Positions 63,450 to 64,000 of a stretch of DNA of 64,000 bases are shown here, one piece after another (position 1 is the first letter of the stretch; each line of letters starts with the position of its first letter). A program made the translations under genes and the position numbers. The stretch spans positions 3,432,501 through 3,496,500 of the forward strand of contig CAJHZI010000457.1 in assembly GCA_905160935.1 (NCBI GenBank), in the 5' to 3' direction. A model generated the notes under the pieces. It saw only the letters and a list, made by a program, of their open reading frames with translations. It did not search any database and had not been told where the DNA came from. Source of the stretch: Enchytraeus crypticus (lineage: Eukaryota > Annelida > Clitellata > Enchytraeida > Enchytraeidae).

Positions 63450-64000
63450 AGAGGAAACATCGTCATATAGCAAGGACAATCATAATCCTAGTTCAGGGAT
63501 CATTTATATAAGCACTGTAAGAAACTGTCATTAATGAGAGAATAATCATTATGCTATATGTATATTTCAAAACTTTCTTTTTTAACTAGATTTTCTTACA
63601 AGCTCAGGAAGGGTAGTTCATCTCCAGTTTAGGTAATTTTATCACAAAGGCTAATCTTCTACCAAACATTAGTACATCTTTAGCTTAAGAATTTACGGCC
63701 ACAATGAGATTGCTTCTAATTTTCTATCGGGTCATTCCATGTCAACTGGTCCAAATTTTGATAATCTTCCCAGGTCATCTCAGATTTAAACGATATTTTA
63801 ACAGTGTAAAGAAAAATATGCTTCTAGGCTACATTTAAAATTTCAAATCAATCGGTTGACCGGTTGGAGAGTTATGGCAGTCATATCGACCCCACCGTAG
63901 ATCCATTTCGATGCGAAAAATAAAATGTGAGTTATTTTTCTGTATTTTGAACTGCTATAATTTGGCTATTTATGATCCCATCCATATGAAACTTCCCAAC
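63450..64000. other. Window edge without recognised features
   Basis: AT-rich; GGTCATTCCATGTCAACTGG near 63730 looks repeat-like but has no second copy here. Confidence 0.4.

Overview
This window is animal (metazoan) nuclear DNA. Coding exons are small and separated by introns of about 0.1-4 kb, and the introns are full of SINEs, LINE 3' ends, MITEs, microsatellites and minisatellites. There are no operons, rRNA genes or intact tRNA genes. The repeats (tRNA- and 5S-headed SINEs, L2-like LINEs, hAT-type MITEs) and the divergence of the one recognisable protein from vertebrate sequence suggest an invertebrate, but I cannot name the phylum.

One gene dominates. On the minus strand, from the start codon at 54188 to the stop at 16520, 29 coding exons can be assembled by hand with compatible phases at every junction. 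They give 2802 nt, or 933 residues. The product is an ortholog of NSMAF/FAN (factor associated with neutral sphingomyelinase activation): an N-terminal region with a GRAM/PH-like fold, a BEACH domain, a serine-rich linker and C-terminal WD40 repeats. Human NSMAF is about 917 residues. The gene spans about 37.7 kb, of which about 7 percent is coding.

Layout. 1-16000 is downstream flank with repeats only: a 1.5-kb hAT-like element, SINEs, LINE fragments and several minisatellites. 16013-16611 is the last exon and putative 3' UTR. 16612-54188 is the gene body. 54189-64000 is the upstream flank, again repeats with no convincing gene.

The most striking observation is that several minisatellites in this gene are built from its own exon edges. 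At exon 18 the 3' splice site with about 20 nt of exon is repeated 25 times in a strict 40-nt period, and the 5' splice site of the same exon is repeated 6 times at 48-52 nt. The 3' splice sites of exons 8, 23 and 11 are repeated 5, 3 and 2 times. The end of the last exon, stop codon included, is repeated about 5 times in the 3' UTR. Only the exon-proximal site of each array keeps the reading frame where I checked. Two further acceptors (exons 25 and 28) lie against tails of antisense LINE 3' ends.

The dispersed repeats fall into families that I name here only for bookkeeping. SINE-A is about 290 bp and ends in (GAT)n. SINE-B is about 370 bp and ends in a CTGCCA...TGGCAG hairpin. The tRNA-SINE has a box-B-like GGTTCAAATCC and a tail that matches the L2-like LINEs. 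The 5S-SINE has a 5S rRNA-like head. The LINE groups are L2-A with an (ATT)n tail, L2-B with an (ATTG)n tail, an RTE/jockey-like LINE, LINE-C with a CCHC/PD-D-like C-terminus, and LINE-D.
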